64,000 nt of DNA, taken from the NCBI GenBank assembly GCA_009760855.2, contig WPIO01000053.1:2375501-2439500 (forward strand), in the 5' to 3' direction. This stretch comes from Cristatella mucedo. Its lineage: Eukaryota; Bryozoa; Phylactolaemata; Cristatellidae. This document shows, piece by piece, positions 30,601-45,600 of the stretch; within the stretch, counting starts at the first letter, position 1; every line of letters begins with the position of its first letter. The translations under genes were made by a program, and so were the position numbers. The notes under the pieces are model-generated. The model searched no databases. It saw only the letters and a list, made by a program, of their open reading frames with translations, and was not told the DNA's origin.

Positions 30601-33600
30601 ATAAAACTTCCTACATTACCAATATTTAAATTTAATTCCATTTTAACATCAAGATATTTTACTCTAGTCAGATTCACATCCTTTAATATAATCGATTTAT
30701 CAGTCATTTTTTTCGCTGCAACACTTAAGAATGAATACCTTTCTCCAAAAATTGATAAATACATAAAAGGACTTTCAGTATCCATATCATAAAGATCTTT
30801 TATTCTCAATTTTTTATTTGAATAATATATTTGTATTTTTCTTATATCAGATATTCTAGCTAAGTAATGATCTCTATTGTAATCTAAATCACTATTAAAA
30901 CCTGACAGATTTTCTATCTTACTGAAACTCAAAGAACCTGCATTAATTTGTGGAGGGTTACCACAAAAAATTCTATAAATATCATTATTTGCTAGATATA
31001 TATTAAAAACATCAACTAATTTTTTACCATTATTTATTTGACCTTCAACTATTAATTCATCAACTACTAAATCACCATTTACTGCGAAATCTGCCTTAGT
31101 ATCAACGTAATCTTTTGTTGCAATATCATTATCTTTTATCGGAGCTAGTACATTAACATATTTTTTTGAGTTTGCGGATATTTTTCCTCTTATTACTTGG
31201 TCTGAATCTTTTCTTACATAGTTGTTATCAGCAAATGATTTTCCAACAGATTCTAAAGGATCTAAATTGCTTCCAAGATTTACTATTCTATTATTAGACA
31301 TGTCCAATGTTCCAATCATTTGTAAATCTTTTCTGCTTAGCATTGCGCTATTGCTATATAAACAGTAACATTTATTTCTCTATCTAACAAACTTGATCCA
31401 GATATAAAAGTAGAATTAGCAACTATTTTTTTACTTGCATCTAACATATAGCTACCATACAATTGATCAGCCTGTGCTGTTAATGTTGATGGTGGAGGCA
31501 TAAGTACTTTTGTTACTCCAGAAACTTCATACACCACTCCAATAACAAATAAACCTCTTTGAATTGCAACGTTGTTAATGTTAGCATTCCATCTGCCACT
31601 AATTGTTCTACCATATATTTGTGTAGTTAGTGAGCTATCCATTATTCCTTTAAAATTTACAGCTGTAACATTTCCACTTATTTTCCGTAGATAGCCAAGA
31701 TTTACTCCATCATTCAGATTTACAGGATCACTTTGTATAATAATTGGATTATTATTTATATTTAAAGGTCCGTTCATTATTTGATTATTATATTTTACAA
31801 AATTTTCATCCATATATCCAACAGTTGCAACATTATCATCATGTAATAGAGTTACTGGATTAGCAATACTTAATGTACCAGCTACCATTAAACTTCCATT
31901 AACATATCCACCATCTTTTGATATTTTCGTATCTGCATAATCTTTTGTAGCAGCATCATTTGGATTAAGAGGATTAGCAAGATCTATAACTCTATGATTA
32001 TTCATATCAAGATCAACATCAGCAGTCGTACCTCTAGATACTTTGTAACAAAGTTTGTATCAATATACTTTATTTGCTGCATCCGTAGAATCAACAGGAT
32101 CTCCAAGATTTGTTATTAGATTTTGATTCATATTTAAAGACCCATTTATAATATCTCCAGTCTTACGAATGTAATTTTTTTGGCTAGATCCTTTCCTACG
32201 ATATCCAAGCGACATTCTATACAATAGTAATAATGAAATCAATATATGTAATATTACTTGCAACTCTTAAATTATCTATCATATATGTGCAGGTTCCATC
32301 AATATTTACAACTAAAAGAAGAGTGCCAGATACACCATAGGTGTTGTCACTAGTCAACTCTAAAAACGTTCCAGTAGTATTAGAAAACCAAAGAATATTG
32401 GATACTGTTTGAAAGTTTGCTACTGGACCAGCAACAAAAGTTTTATAAGGTGTTGCATAGCCCACAACTTGACCTTGTAGATTAAAAACTTCAATATCTG
32501 CAGGAGTTGTTTTTAATGTAGAACTTTCTGTTCCTGTTCCATTTACATAAATATTAAATATGTTTAATGGAGCAATAATTGAATCATTTGTAAAACCAGT
32601 AAGTCGTAAGTATAAAGTAGAGCATTTATAAGAATCAATAGATTGCTTTGTTACAACATCTGAATTTTTTAAAGATGTAATTCTGTTTGATCCTAGATTA
32701 AGAGTACTATTAGAGTTGCCATTGAAAACTTGAGTCATACTTTTTAATAATCCATAGTTTATTACTTTGTAAGGTTTTGAATCTTGATAGACATTTCCGT
32801 CAGAAGATCTTCCAGATATACCAGTAACATTTTTACAGTTCAACGGGGATAACATTTTTGCACTATTCTTTGGAAGTAAATCACCTAAGTTAGAAACAGA
32901 AGCTATTTCTCCTGAAACATTAGTTGCTACAGTATTTAAAAAGTTTGAATTGAGAGCATAATCTAATCTTATTGCATCTCCATCATTTACAGGAAAACCA
33001 AGGTTTGTAATACTATTTCCATTAGCATCTAGATTGCTAAAAATGTTACCATTAATCTTACTAATATTATCCATTCTTATATATATGGAAAAATTAAAAT
33101 CTGGCTTAGATACAACTAAAGAAGTATTATCAGGAACAACAACTGCAACTGATCTAGGTTCAAAAGCGATAATAAAAGTAGCTCCAAAGATTGCATTAAA
33201 GCTAAGTCTAAGAGCTTCAAATAGGATTGCAACGATTGTACCAAACGTTTTGCAGTCATTCAAAGTAATTGGAACTGCTACAAAAGCACTTGGTGGATTT
33301 ATATCAGGAATAACAGGAATTGTAGATTTAGGATTATTCATAAAAGAGATTGTCGATGATATTGCTTCAGGAAAGTATGGCAATGTCTTTTGGAAAACAA
33401 TTGCAGATAAAAAAGAAGGACTGTCAAAAATGGTAGCATCCTTAGAGGTTGGCTTTTAGATAAATGAGATTTTGCTTGAAGCGGAAAGAGCTAATTCTAA
33501 TTGTTACTTAGATCCTAGTAGATTTCTTTCAAAGACATTTGGAGAGGAAATATCTTGGGATGCTTCCCAATTAGATACAAAAGCTTGGAGTAAGAACTTT

Positions 33601-36600
33601 CTTGAAGTAAGATCAGGAGGATTTTTACCTGCAATTCCAGCAATCATAGCAAGTATAGCTTCAATTATTGGCGCAGTTGGCTTGGGAGTTTCCATAGCTG
33701 TATCAGTCGCTGGATTGATTAAAAAAATAATAGATGCAACAATGTATACTGCTAAAGCGCCGCCAATGAATACGCATGAAGAACGAATGAGTGCTTTGAG
33801 TTTACAAAGTGAAAGACTAAAGAATGCAATTACAGACATAAAAAATATGATAGAGCTCCTTGATAGAAACATTGATATCGATTTGAGTGACAAAGTGCAG
33901 AATGGCGAGGTTAAAAACAGATTGGATTATTTGAAAACTGGAAAACAACTTGTAGAAGTATCAGGAGTAAGCTATTCAGATAAGTTAAAAGGAGATATAA
34001 AAAAAGTAGAAAGTAGTTCGGAATTTGGATTGAATACAATTGGAGGAAAAAAGACCTGTAATTATCAAGCAGAGAGCGCAATGCTACTAGCTAATCTTTA
34101 TGCGCAAGGTAAATCACAAGTAGAAATATATAATGAAATGATAAAACTAAGAGATCAGCTTAAATTAAGATGTAGAAACTAAAAGTCTGTGTAGCGAACA
34201 ATTTTGTTATCTTCTGTTAAACTATAAGTAAAATTGAGTCTAGCGAATTATAAATGGAGGCGAATTGCTGCAAGGTCACGCACTTCAGCAGCTGTAATAG
34301 GATTGTCAAAATAGCCTAGGTGATATCTAATTCCATCTATTGCAATACGAGCACACCATTTTTTATTATGTGAATACCAGTTTACACCAATAAATTTTGA
34401 AGTATTATTTCTTCTTATTCCTTTATTTCTATTATTTTCTGATCTAGTTGCTTCACGCAAATTACTGAAACTATTATTTGATTTATTGTTATCAATATGA
34501 TCGAGTTCTTGCATAGGAAACTGTTCGGTCATAATCAACCATGCGATGCGGTGTGCTTGATACAATTTGCCATCTATTCGTATTTCTCGATAACCACTAT
34601 GATGAATTGTTCCGGCTTCACTGCCAGATCTCTTGCTGTTCCTCTTCTATTTATTTTCCAGAGGAACTCTCCAGAAAAAGGACAGTATTGCAATAATTCT
34701 AAAACTCTATTTCTAAAAACAGAAACCTCATGCTGATTCATTTCTTAATATATAATAGTTTTATTTGCCTTTAAATAAAATTTAATTCATTATAGAATGG
34801 AATACCATGAGACAAAGTTAAACCTATCAGATCATCAAGTTAACTTAATACATAAGTCAGATAAACCTATTTCAATTAGACTAAAAAAGAAGACCTATCA
34901 GGTTCTATTTCTATCTTTGTAACAAAAACACAGCTAAACAAAATAGAAACATGTAGATCAAAAAACACTGGCCTACAGTTGAATCTTTCTCTAAAACAAC
35001 TGAAACAGAATAGAAGACTTGGCTCGGGCATTGTAGATTTCATAAATAAACTTACTGGAAACAGTGAAAAGCACATGAAACTACCTTCAGGAGTAAAATC
35101 AGAATTTGTTCCAGGTGGAAGTTTTAACAATACTGGTCGTTACTCATATGCCGGGCCGGGAACCAAATTTACTCAAAGGATGAATGAATCTTATGAAGGT
35201 GTGAATGATCTAGATCGAGGTGCTTTAGTCCACGATAGTCTATACACCGAAACTTCATCGATGCCTGAACCTAAAAGAACAAAAATAAGAAACTTATCAG
35301 ACTTGGTATTAGCTGAATCTGCTGCTAGAATTGCGCTCGATCCAAGACAACCAAATTACGTACGTGAAGATGCTAAGACTGTAGCAGCCGTCATGGCAGC
35401 GAAAAGCAAATTGGGCTTGGGCATTGCTGGTGGATTAAATGATTCATTTGCCACTGATTTTCTAAAAGATAAAATAAGTAATCCTGCTAGCCTAAATAAG
35501 ATAAAAAATTATGCTCGTGGAATAGTTGATAGAATGCTTAATATAACTCGGAAAAAGATCTAAAAAAATTTAACTTAAAAACTAAATTTTAAAACTCTGC
35601 TGGATTGAACATTGATCTTTTTGGTGAACTATAAACTTTTACTTGATCAATCTTTAGTCTAATATTTAATCTTTCTTCATTATTATAATATTCTTTTGAA
35701 ACATAACTACCATCAATAATTCCAGTGATACAAAAATTATTTCCTAATTTTTTAATTACGTCTGCTGGACTAGATACTTTAATTTGTTTATTATTCTCAT
35801 CAAACATAATACTAGGTTTCTTTCCAAAATCAAATCTAATTCCAATTGTCGACCTTGCGCTTGCATCAAATGCTTTGAATTCTAATTGTTCACTCGATCT
35901 ATCTACAATATTTTGAATATAAGGAAGTGATTCTTCTGTTATATACATCCACGCGCTAAGATAAGGTTTTGAATCTTTTGAAATTTTCTCTTCAACATGA
36001 ACGCGTGCAGGCTTTCCTTTAGGAATAACAACTGCAGAATTTTGGAGGACTACAAATTTCTTTTTTTGATTTTTCATTCTATATAGTGGAAATATTTTGT
36101 TTAATTCAAATTAATAATTGCATGAATGTACTTTTTACTTTCGCATATCACACAAATTGCTTTAATCATTCCCCTAAGACCTTTTGTACTATCGATCTCG
36201 ATGTATTCCTCATGAATGCTATCTGTTGGCTTCTTACATTTCAAGCAGTAAATTTCCATTTCTACAATATAAAAACTTTTTTTAGTATAGGAAATGTCTC
36301 TTCGAGTGAGGGCGTTTAATTTTGGACAAGATGTGGATACTGGTCATAAAGAACCTTTACCAAATGTTCCAATCAGAGCTTTAGTTTTGGGTCCAAGTGG
36401 TTCAGGTAAGTCACAACTTATCATGAATTGGATATTTTATGGAATGGTTAATTATGACAGTTGTACAATTATTGCTTCTAGTTTAGACCAAAAGTTTGTA
36501 TCGTGGACTTATGTCAATGACAAAAGAAAACAAAGCTTACTCATGGGTGAATGGTATTGATGCTATGCCAGAAGTAGACTCGTATAAGAACTGCAAGAAT

Positions 36601-39600
36601 GTAGTTGTGCTTGATGATTTAATGACTGAAGATCAGAGTAAAATACTAGACTATTTCACACGAGGAAGACATAAAGGTCTGAACATTTTCTACCTTGCTC
36701 AAGGCTTTACAAATATACCTAGGAGAGAAATTAGAAACAATGTAAATTTAATAGTAATCTTTAAGCAAAACACAACTGACATTGAGTATATTCGTGATGC
36801 ATACGTTGGAGACATTGATAAGAAACAATTTAGAGAATGGGTTAACTCTTGCACTAGAAACCGTTTTGGATATTGTGTGATAAACCTAACTAAGACTGAA
36901 TCAGAAGGCAGATTTTGGTCTGTTGATTCAGAGGGAAAGCAATTAATGACATTTTTTAATTCTTAATAGATATAGTAAAATGTTTAATGGAAAAATTTAC
37001 TCAAGTGGTAAAAAGCCTTACAAAGGTAGCGTTCAAGAAGCACTTGATTATGAATCTAAACTGCAAAACCTGCAAGATCTAAGAGATGCAAACATTCTAG
37101 AAAACTCCAGTGAGATACACATCAAGTACTATTCAAAAAGCAAGAACAGCTGTTAGTGAAGGAAAGCATAAAAAAGCGATTACTATAGCAAATCAAGCAA
37201 AGACATATGCAGCAAATCTAGAAATACGAGAAGCTATTGATGTCGCTCAAAAAGGTTTAGCTGAAGAGTTTAATATAAATCCAACTACTGGCACTCCAAA
37301 GAAATCTGTTGTAGTACAAGATTATGATAAAGATAAACTAATGGAAATAGTTAAAAATAAAGAGGGGTATGTTCCGAGTTATGTAACAAGAATAATAAAT
37401 GAGATGGATAGTGCAAATAAAGATTTAAAACTATATGAGCTAGGAGTAAAACTTACTAATGAAAAAATGTACACTGCTGAAAAAGAGCTAGAACAAACTG
37501 CTCATGATGTCTTAGAATATGCTATGGGTTATTATACTAAACTTGATGGTAAACAAATGGATGAATAAACTAAAGCATATGAATCAACAATTGATAAAAA
37601 GAAAGATTTACTTGATATTATTGAAACAAAGAAAACTGGTGGAATATCAAAACCAATAAGAAAGAATATTGAAAACCTTCGTCTTTCCAGTGTTATTGCA
37701 GAGCTAGACAAAAAGAAAAAAAGAAGTGTTACAGAGCAAAGAGTTTTAGATTATTTAAGGCCAAAAGTTTGGCAAAGGAATATAAATAATTCCATTAGTT
37801 GTAAAGAATGATTCAGAAGTATTTAATAAGATTGAATTGTGGATTCGCGCGCTTGCTTCTGGAAATACTGGTGTAGTAAATTCTATTAGTGCTGCTGTTG
37901 ATTACCTTGCAAAATCTAGAAAAGTTCCAAAGTCATATGTTGCTCAAATTAATAAACTTGTATATGATATATAGAAAATGTCAGATCTTCTTGATGTGGT
38001 TAAGGATATTCTAAAGAATGTTGAGGCAATCAAAAAAGATACCGTTGCAGGCAAGGAAGGATACGTTTTTAACGTAACTGGAACTACTAATCCTATTAGA
38101 GTAAACATCAACAACCCCATAAGACTTAAGAATAAAAAAATTAAGGTATGCTTTAAAAAGTTTGTTGGAACTAATTCTATTAAAAATATAACAACTTCAA
38201 ACAATACTTTTATGTACAGGATTACAGGTGGATCTGATCGAATAGTAAGAGTTCCACCTGGTATATATGCTGCTGTATCTGATGATGTAAATATTGGGAT
38301 TGCTGATACAATAAATAATTCTATTGTACTATCTGGAAGTGATAAGTTTGTTTTAGGTATTGATACTGCTACTTCTAATTCTTGTATTACTATGCCTGCT
38401 GGGTTTACATTTGCTGCTGCTAAGTCTACCATAGCTCCATTACTTGGATTTACTGGAACTGTTTATAAAACAGACAAAACACTTCCATTAGATACATATA
38501 GTGCAGCTCCTGGAAAACAGTTTACCCAAGTAGTTGTAGATCCTGGAGAGAGAATTACTTCAGAGAATGAAGTTTTTGTTTCTGACTTGAATTTAATTCT
38601 TATAAATTGTAATTTAGTTGCAAGTGGAACAAGTTATATAAATAATATCGAAACACAAGCTCTAAGAAGTTTTGCTTATAATTTCTATCCTTGGGAACAA
38701 ATGGTATATGAGCGAATACTCTTGAATATCACAATCTTGTTGGAGAATCTATTTCTGATATATTGATTACAATTACAGATCAAAATTTGAAAGTTTTAGA
38801 TTTTGGCTCGCAACAAATTACTGTTGTAATAGAAATTATTGAAATATAATATAAGAATGTCTATAAGAATCACTGGCACAACCAGTTCAGATTCAAAGGC
38901 TCTTGTTCCTCCATTAATGCTTGGATCTGATTCTGGCTATAACAAAATAGGCTTACGGAGAGTTGAGTTTACGTATACAAACAGAATAATATCAAATGTT
39001 ACTACTGCAGTAAACGATATGCTTTGGTATAAAGCAGCAGCATCTCCAAGCAATTTCTCAGTTGCTATACCAGAAGGATATTATGATAGTCAAAAAATTG
39101 TTTATGCATTAAATCAAGCATTAGCAGCTGTAAAACCAAACTCTGTGCTCATCAATCTTGCTGTTAGAAGTAGTACTGGAATTAGATTTAGCGTCGATGT
39201 TGATGATAGAATAATAATGCAAGTTGCTGGTGATTTTGTTGCATTACTCGGAACAAATTCTGGAATAATCAACTCTATTGGAGATACTATAGGTTTTAAT
39301 TCAAACCTGCAAGGCACATTCGATGCTGCAATGGTTGGTGGAACGCCATATGAAGCTATAGAAAAAGCTATGTATTTTTCTGGCACTTACAAGGCTTGGA
39401 ATAAAATGCAGTTTCCAGATAATTCTGGAGTAAAATGGATAAGCATTGATTGTGATCTTGTAGATCCTAGTAAGAATTATGTCGAACATAAAAAAGGATT
39501 TTTAGAACAGTCTTCATCTTTATATTTAATTGACATTGATGATATTGATCCTGGAGAAAAAAATTGACGTACATGTTCCAAACGTTTTATTATTACCTAC

Positions 39601-42600
39601 TCGTGGAGATATTGATGGAGTTAGCAATATTACAATTAGCCTAACTGATCAAAATAAAAATACAATAAATACTATTACAGATGTTGTAGCTAAAATAGAA
39701 ATTTCGAAATAATATAGGATGGGTAGCTATGCTAGAATTGGCCATGGTAGGATAACTGGTGGAAAATATCACGGATCTGGTGTACTTGACAAGATTATTG
39801 ATGGTGTTGGAAAAGCAGCGCCTGTGCTTACTGGACTAACTGGACTTAGCATGAACATTGCTAACAAAGGTATTGAGATGCATCAGGCTAGAAAATTAAC
39901 TGAATTACAAAGAAAGAAAGAAACGATTGACCAGGAGTATGCTAATAAACGTAGAGATATTGATGATAAAGCTGAAGAGGAAAGAAGAAAGAAAGAATAT
40001 AAGTAAGAATTAGAAAAAAGAAAGAAAGAAGAAGATTATGATAGAAAGCTTAGGGAGATTGATCTTGAGATAAAACGAGCAATGCTTGATAAAATTAAAC
40101 CAAAAAGCAAAAAGAAATACAGGGCAAAGATGGAGGATTCTGAGACAGAGGATTATTCAGAAACGTTAAAGGAAAATGATCCTCAGGCATACAAAGAAAT
40201 AGAAAAAGTTATAAAAGAGAAATCTGCTGTTCCTGCAATTATGGCAAGAGCTGATGGATATGGAGGATATATGAAAAAAATTGGTACTGGTTTATATATT
40301 CAGAATAAGAAATAAATTTTTACTTTTTTATATAGAGAAGAAATGGCAAGTGCACCGATTGACACCATACTCGAATTAGGCGATACTAGCTTTCCTAACT
40401 TCAAAATTAAAGATTACCAATACAGAGAGTTTTATCAGAGTAATGGAAAGGAAACAGATAGTATTGCAAATAAACTAGTTACATTCACCGTTCCTGGCGA
40501 GCGACAACTTTTCTATGTGCTGTCAGATGCTTATCTGCTGCTTGAAGGACAATTGCAGGTTCAAACAGCTGCTGGTGGAAACTTTGCAGCACCTGCTAGA
40601 ACTCTTGCTTCTGGATTTGTTAACAATGCTGGAGCTTGGATGTTTAGTTCGATGAGAATAAGACTTGGTGCTGAAGAAATCGAAAGCTATTCATTAAAAG
40701 AAGGCCCTGGAAGTGTATCATCTCTTATGGGACACCCTTATATCCAAATGATTACAACCGAACAGAAGGACCTGCAACTGGATGGAAGAAAGATGAAGCA
40801 AATTCGTTTAATGACCTGTATACAGGAAGCAGTGCTTATGTTAGTCCAAATGCTTCTGCAGTATCTTCTAGTAATATTTGTTTTGCTTACAGAAGAGGTC
40901 TTTCGAGTGTCTTATCAGATAATGCAGGAACTTTTAGCATCTCACTCCCACTTTCAAGATTGTCTGGATTTTGTGCAGATATGAATAAGATTCTTTATAA
41001 TATTCCATTTACGCTTGAGATGACGAGAGTTGGTGGAAGTGACTTTGATGCTATTATGACTGGTGCATCAGGAGCTGCTGCAAATACAAACTCAATTACA
41101 TCTAGAGGCGCTGCTGGGGCTGCTAATGAAGGACTTTGGAATGCGTTTAAGATTAGTATGTCAAAAATGAGACTGATGGTTCCATGTGTTATTCCTAAAG
41201 AAAGTATTCAAAGAGCGCTTGCTGATGTATCAAGTGAAAGAGCAAAGAAAATTAGACTTAATTACAGAGTCAGACGTTATGAAAATATGACACTAACAAA
41301 CTTTAACCAAGGTCTAAAATATACTAGAACTCTATCTGTGCAAAACACTATTGATAAAGTCAGATGGCTGATTGTTGCTGCACAAAACACAAATAAATAT
41401 AACAATTATACTAGAAATCCTTGCACATATAATCATTGTGATATTAAAATTTTTACTGTTCTTGCTAATGGTTCAAAGCAATATCCTACTGTTGCTAGAA
41501 GTAGTTATCCAAAAGACGGAAAATGTTCTACTGCATATCTAGATTTTACTCAATTCAGAAAGCAATATCTTGAGTTAAATGAAGTTACAGAGCCAGTTGG
41601 TGTAACTTTCTCTGAATGGTTAATGCTATATCCAATTCATGTTGTTGATCTCCAATACAATGATGAACCTTTAAGAATAACTTCAAAACTAGATGTAAGC
41701 ATTGAGTTTAATTCTTAGATACCTTCACCTGTTGTCGCTGGTAATGCTGCAACAAGTATTATGGTTCATTATTTAACTATCTGTGAGAACAATGCTGAAC
41801 TTACTTCTAATGGTAATGGTTCACCATTTACCTGCAGTAAAGGAACATTTGTTTACGATGGAACTGACATTTAAATAAATTTATTTTTAGAAATATAATG
41901 AATAAATTTGATTTTGTACAAAGTTCAGATGAGTGAAAAAATCAATGTCATTGAATATTGGAGGCTCAGAGGTTTACTCAGTGCTTGGAAATGATCTAGT
42001 ATTTGGAGATCAGATTGAAACTGATATAGAATTAATTGCTAATAGAAAACTAAAAAAATACATTGCTAATAGTTCTAGTATGAGATTTCCTCCAATGTTT
42101 TTTGGCAAAGTATTTGAACCTATTGCTGCAAAGTTTTTAGAAATGAAACTAAAAGTAAAACTTGATAATGCAAATGATTGTTTTAGTAGTGATGGTGTAT
42201 ACAGATATTCTCCTGATGGAATAATAGATAACAATACTCTAGTCGAAATAAAATGTTTATGGAGCAGAAATATTATAGATGATTTTATACCTAAACAATA
42301 TCACGCACAATGCTTATTAGGTTTACATGTTTTAAAACTTAGTGAATGCTTTTACTCTGAGTTTGAGATTTTTGTTCCTGGATTGAATTGTGAAGAACCT
42401 CCGTCAGATTATGTAGCAGCTGGAAATGTAAGAATTCCTAATACTGATTTGGATATGCCAATTAGAGAACCAATTTTTATGCTATTGCTTAAAGACGAAA
42501 AGTATTTTGATTTTGAGTTTGATATTATAAGCAAGTATGGCAGATTTAATAATAAAAAAGCAAATGGTTATGATATAAAGTATTATATAAAAAGATGTTT

Positions 42601-45600
42601 GATTCAAGTGATTGAAGAAGATGATCCTTGTAGATTTTTGAGAATAATTCCTATAGTTAATGAAGTGTTAGATAGCTCGAAGATTTTAATTAGTAATTAT
42701 ATAGATGAGTCGACGTCATCATTGCAATGACTATGTTAGTAGAATAAATGGTTATATTCTATCAGATCTTGATGCAAATGGAAATAGAATTATTAATATG
42801 AGAGATCCTGTGAATGATGGTGATGCTGTAACAAAAGCATATGCAGATGCTAATTTTATTGTAAACAGTGGCACTTCTTTAAATTTACAGAATAGACCAA
42901 TTACAAATCTTGCTGCAGGAGTTAATCCAACAGTTGCTGGTAATGTAAATCAAGTATCTAATTATGTCAAAAAATCTGGAGATACAATGACTGGAGATTT
43001 AGATGTGAATAGTTTTGCTATTACTTCAACATATTGGAATTCTACTAATACTACACCAACAGTTCTTTCTTCCTGACGATTGAAGAATTTTTGTGTAACT
43101 TATGGGGGATTGAAGCGAGCTGTATTACTGAAGAATTCTCCTGCTACAACAAAGTCATATGTTTGAATAAAATAATAAATCTACTTAATTAATGTTGCTG
43201 AACCTGTTAATTCTTCAGATGCTGCGACAAAGTCATATGCTATGGTGATAGAACTGTTAAATAAATTAAAACAGCGATACAAGTCGTCGTCGTACTTACA
43301 TTTAATCCTAGAGCAGATTTGAAATGTATCTCCGTCATTACAAAGTATTTCTACTACGCATACTTTTGTGGCACTCGCAGCCTAAGAACAGTCCACCATT
43401 CGGTTATAATACTTAGTGCTATGGTAGTTGGATCGTCTAATTGCATACAATGAAAAAGCCTATCAGCGATACGACAATATTGTGGAAGCGAGTTCCACAT
43501 TCTAGGACCTGCAGAGCTAAATAAATACTTCTTTCTAGTGGTATGGGAGCTAATTTTTTAAGTATTACGCGTATTTTAATAGATTGCCTGTTGATTATTA
43601 TTATACGGATAACCTAGGAAATATGAAGGTTAATCTTTTAATTTCTTACATAAGTACCTGAGAAGTACAAATGAACCAGTAATACAGTTAATTCTTTTAA
43701 TTTAGTTGCTTGACGCTTACCTTTTACTAATGGGAGCAGTTTTGCAATATGCATTATTGATTCGTGTTCTAAACAATGATGAATGCAGAATAGCTCGGAA
43801 CACCTTTTTTTTAAAGTGTTTCTTTGCTAAGCAGTATATTTTTGTAGGTCTTTGTTTAGAATATTTATTCCTTGCATAATAACAATCTGCACAAATGATT
43901 ATTTTGTTGTTTCTTAAAATACCACAATCGAATTCTGTTTCTGTACAATCTGAATCACACATATCGCATCGCATTTCATACTTTAACTTTGAACTTCGTT
44001 TAACCTTTTTGCAAACTGGATGACCTGACTCTAAGTATTCAATTTCGCTAAATGATGTCGAACAGCTTTCACAAAATATTACCATTTCTATAGAATGTCA
44101 TTTTTAACTCTAAATGAAAGAAAAAAGGAAGGGAAATTTAATCCAGAGTCTGATATAAGTCAGATATTCAAGCCAAGGCCGAAAGTAATTCCAAAAGGTT
44201 TCTTTGATACAGCTAAACCTAATGAAAGTCATCAAGCAGACATTTTTTGTATATGCCGAATGATTCTGGATACAAATATGCTTTGAGTGTTATTGATGTT
44301 GCTAGCAGATATAAGGACTCGAGACCACTTAAAACAAGGTCTTCTAAAGAAGTAACACAAGCTATAACAGATATTTATACAAAAAGTTTATTGAAGTGGC
44401 CAAAGAAGATAACAGTAGATCCTGGAAGTGAATTTAAAGGAGAATTCATGAAAGAAATGAAAAGACATGAGACACAAGTTAGAGAAGCTAGTAGTAAAAA
44501 GAATGTTGCACTTGTTGAGAGAATGAATAGAACTATAGCAGAAAGAGCATTTATTGCGCAATATGAAAAAGAATTAGAAAACATTAATAATGGAGATTTC
44601 ACTAGAAATAAAGAATGAATTTATAATTTACCAAAGATTATTGATTATCTAAATAATAGTGTTACAAGATCAATTGGTGAAGAACCTGTAAAGGCGATAA
44701 AAAAGAATCTGTAAAATTAAATATACCAAAATATCATAGAAAAGTTGGAGAACAAGAAAAATTATTAGAACTTGGAACAACAGTTAAAAATATTTACTAG
44801 AAGCTGGTAAAGGAGAAGATGAAAAAAGAAGAAGAGCTACAGATCCGATATGGAGTTTGACTAAACATACTATTGTTAGAATAATGGTATTGAAAAAACA
44901 ACCGGTTAGATATTTCGTAAATGATGTTAAAAGGAGTTTCGTTAAAGAAGAGTTGCAAGTGATTAAACAGGACTAATTTCTATTTGTGAACGTCTTTCTA
45001 TAAGATTATCAAACTCTTCTTTTGTAACAACTTCATCAGATAAAGCATCTGTTATTTTTGAAATAAACTGTGCGTTAGAATCAAGAGTAAATCTTTTTCT
45101 TTTATCAATTTCAACTAAAACACCGTCAACTGCCATTAGCATAGCTGTTAGTGCTGAGAAAGCTGAGATTGCATTAGTTATTTCAGGATGTGCGTGAACA
45201 TGTGTTGTAGAAACTGTAACTCCTAAAGCTACTAGAATATTTACAATTTTAGTTATGTGTCTTAATCTTGGTAACTTAGTTAGGCATGATCTAACTTTAA
45301 TGTTATATGCGACTACTTCATCATATCTTTGAGAAGCAGACTTTTTTCTTAAATCTGCCGTTTTCCTATAATTATTTAATTTTTTTTAATTTTTGGAAAT
45401 TGATTAATATATTTTAATTTCCTTTCACACACTATTTTAATTCTATTTAAAGTATGTTTAATAGGAGTATTACACTTGCGCATGTGTGAAGAGAATGTGC
45501 AATTCTGTAAATCAATATTAAATGTTTCAGTATCATAAAGTACAAAATCATGTGGTAAATTATGCATTAATTCTTTTTTGCTTTGAAGATAAACTAATTC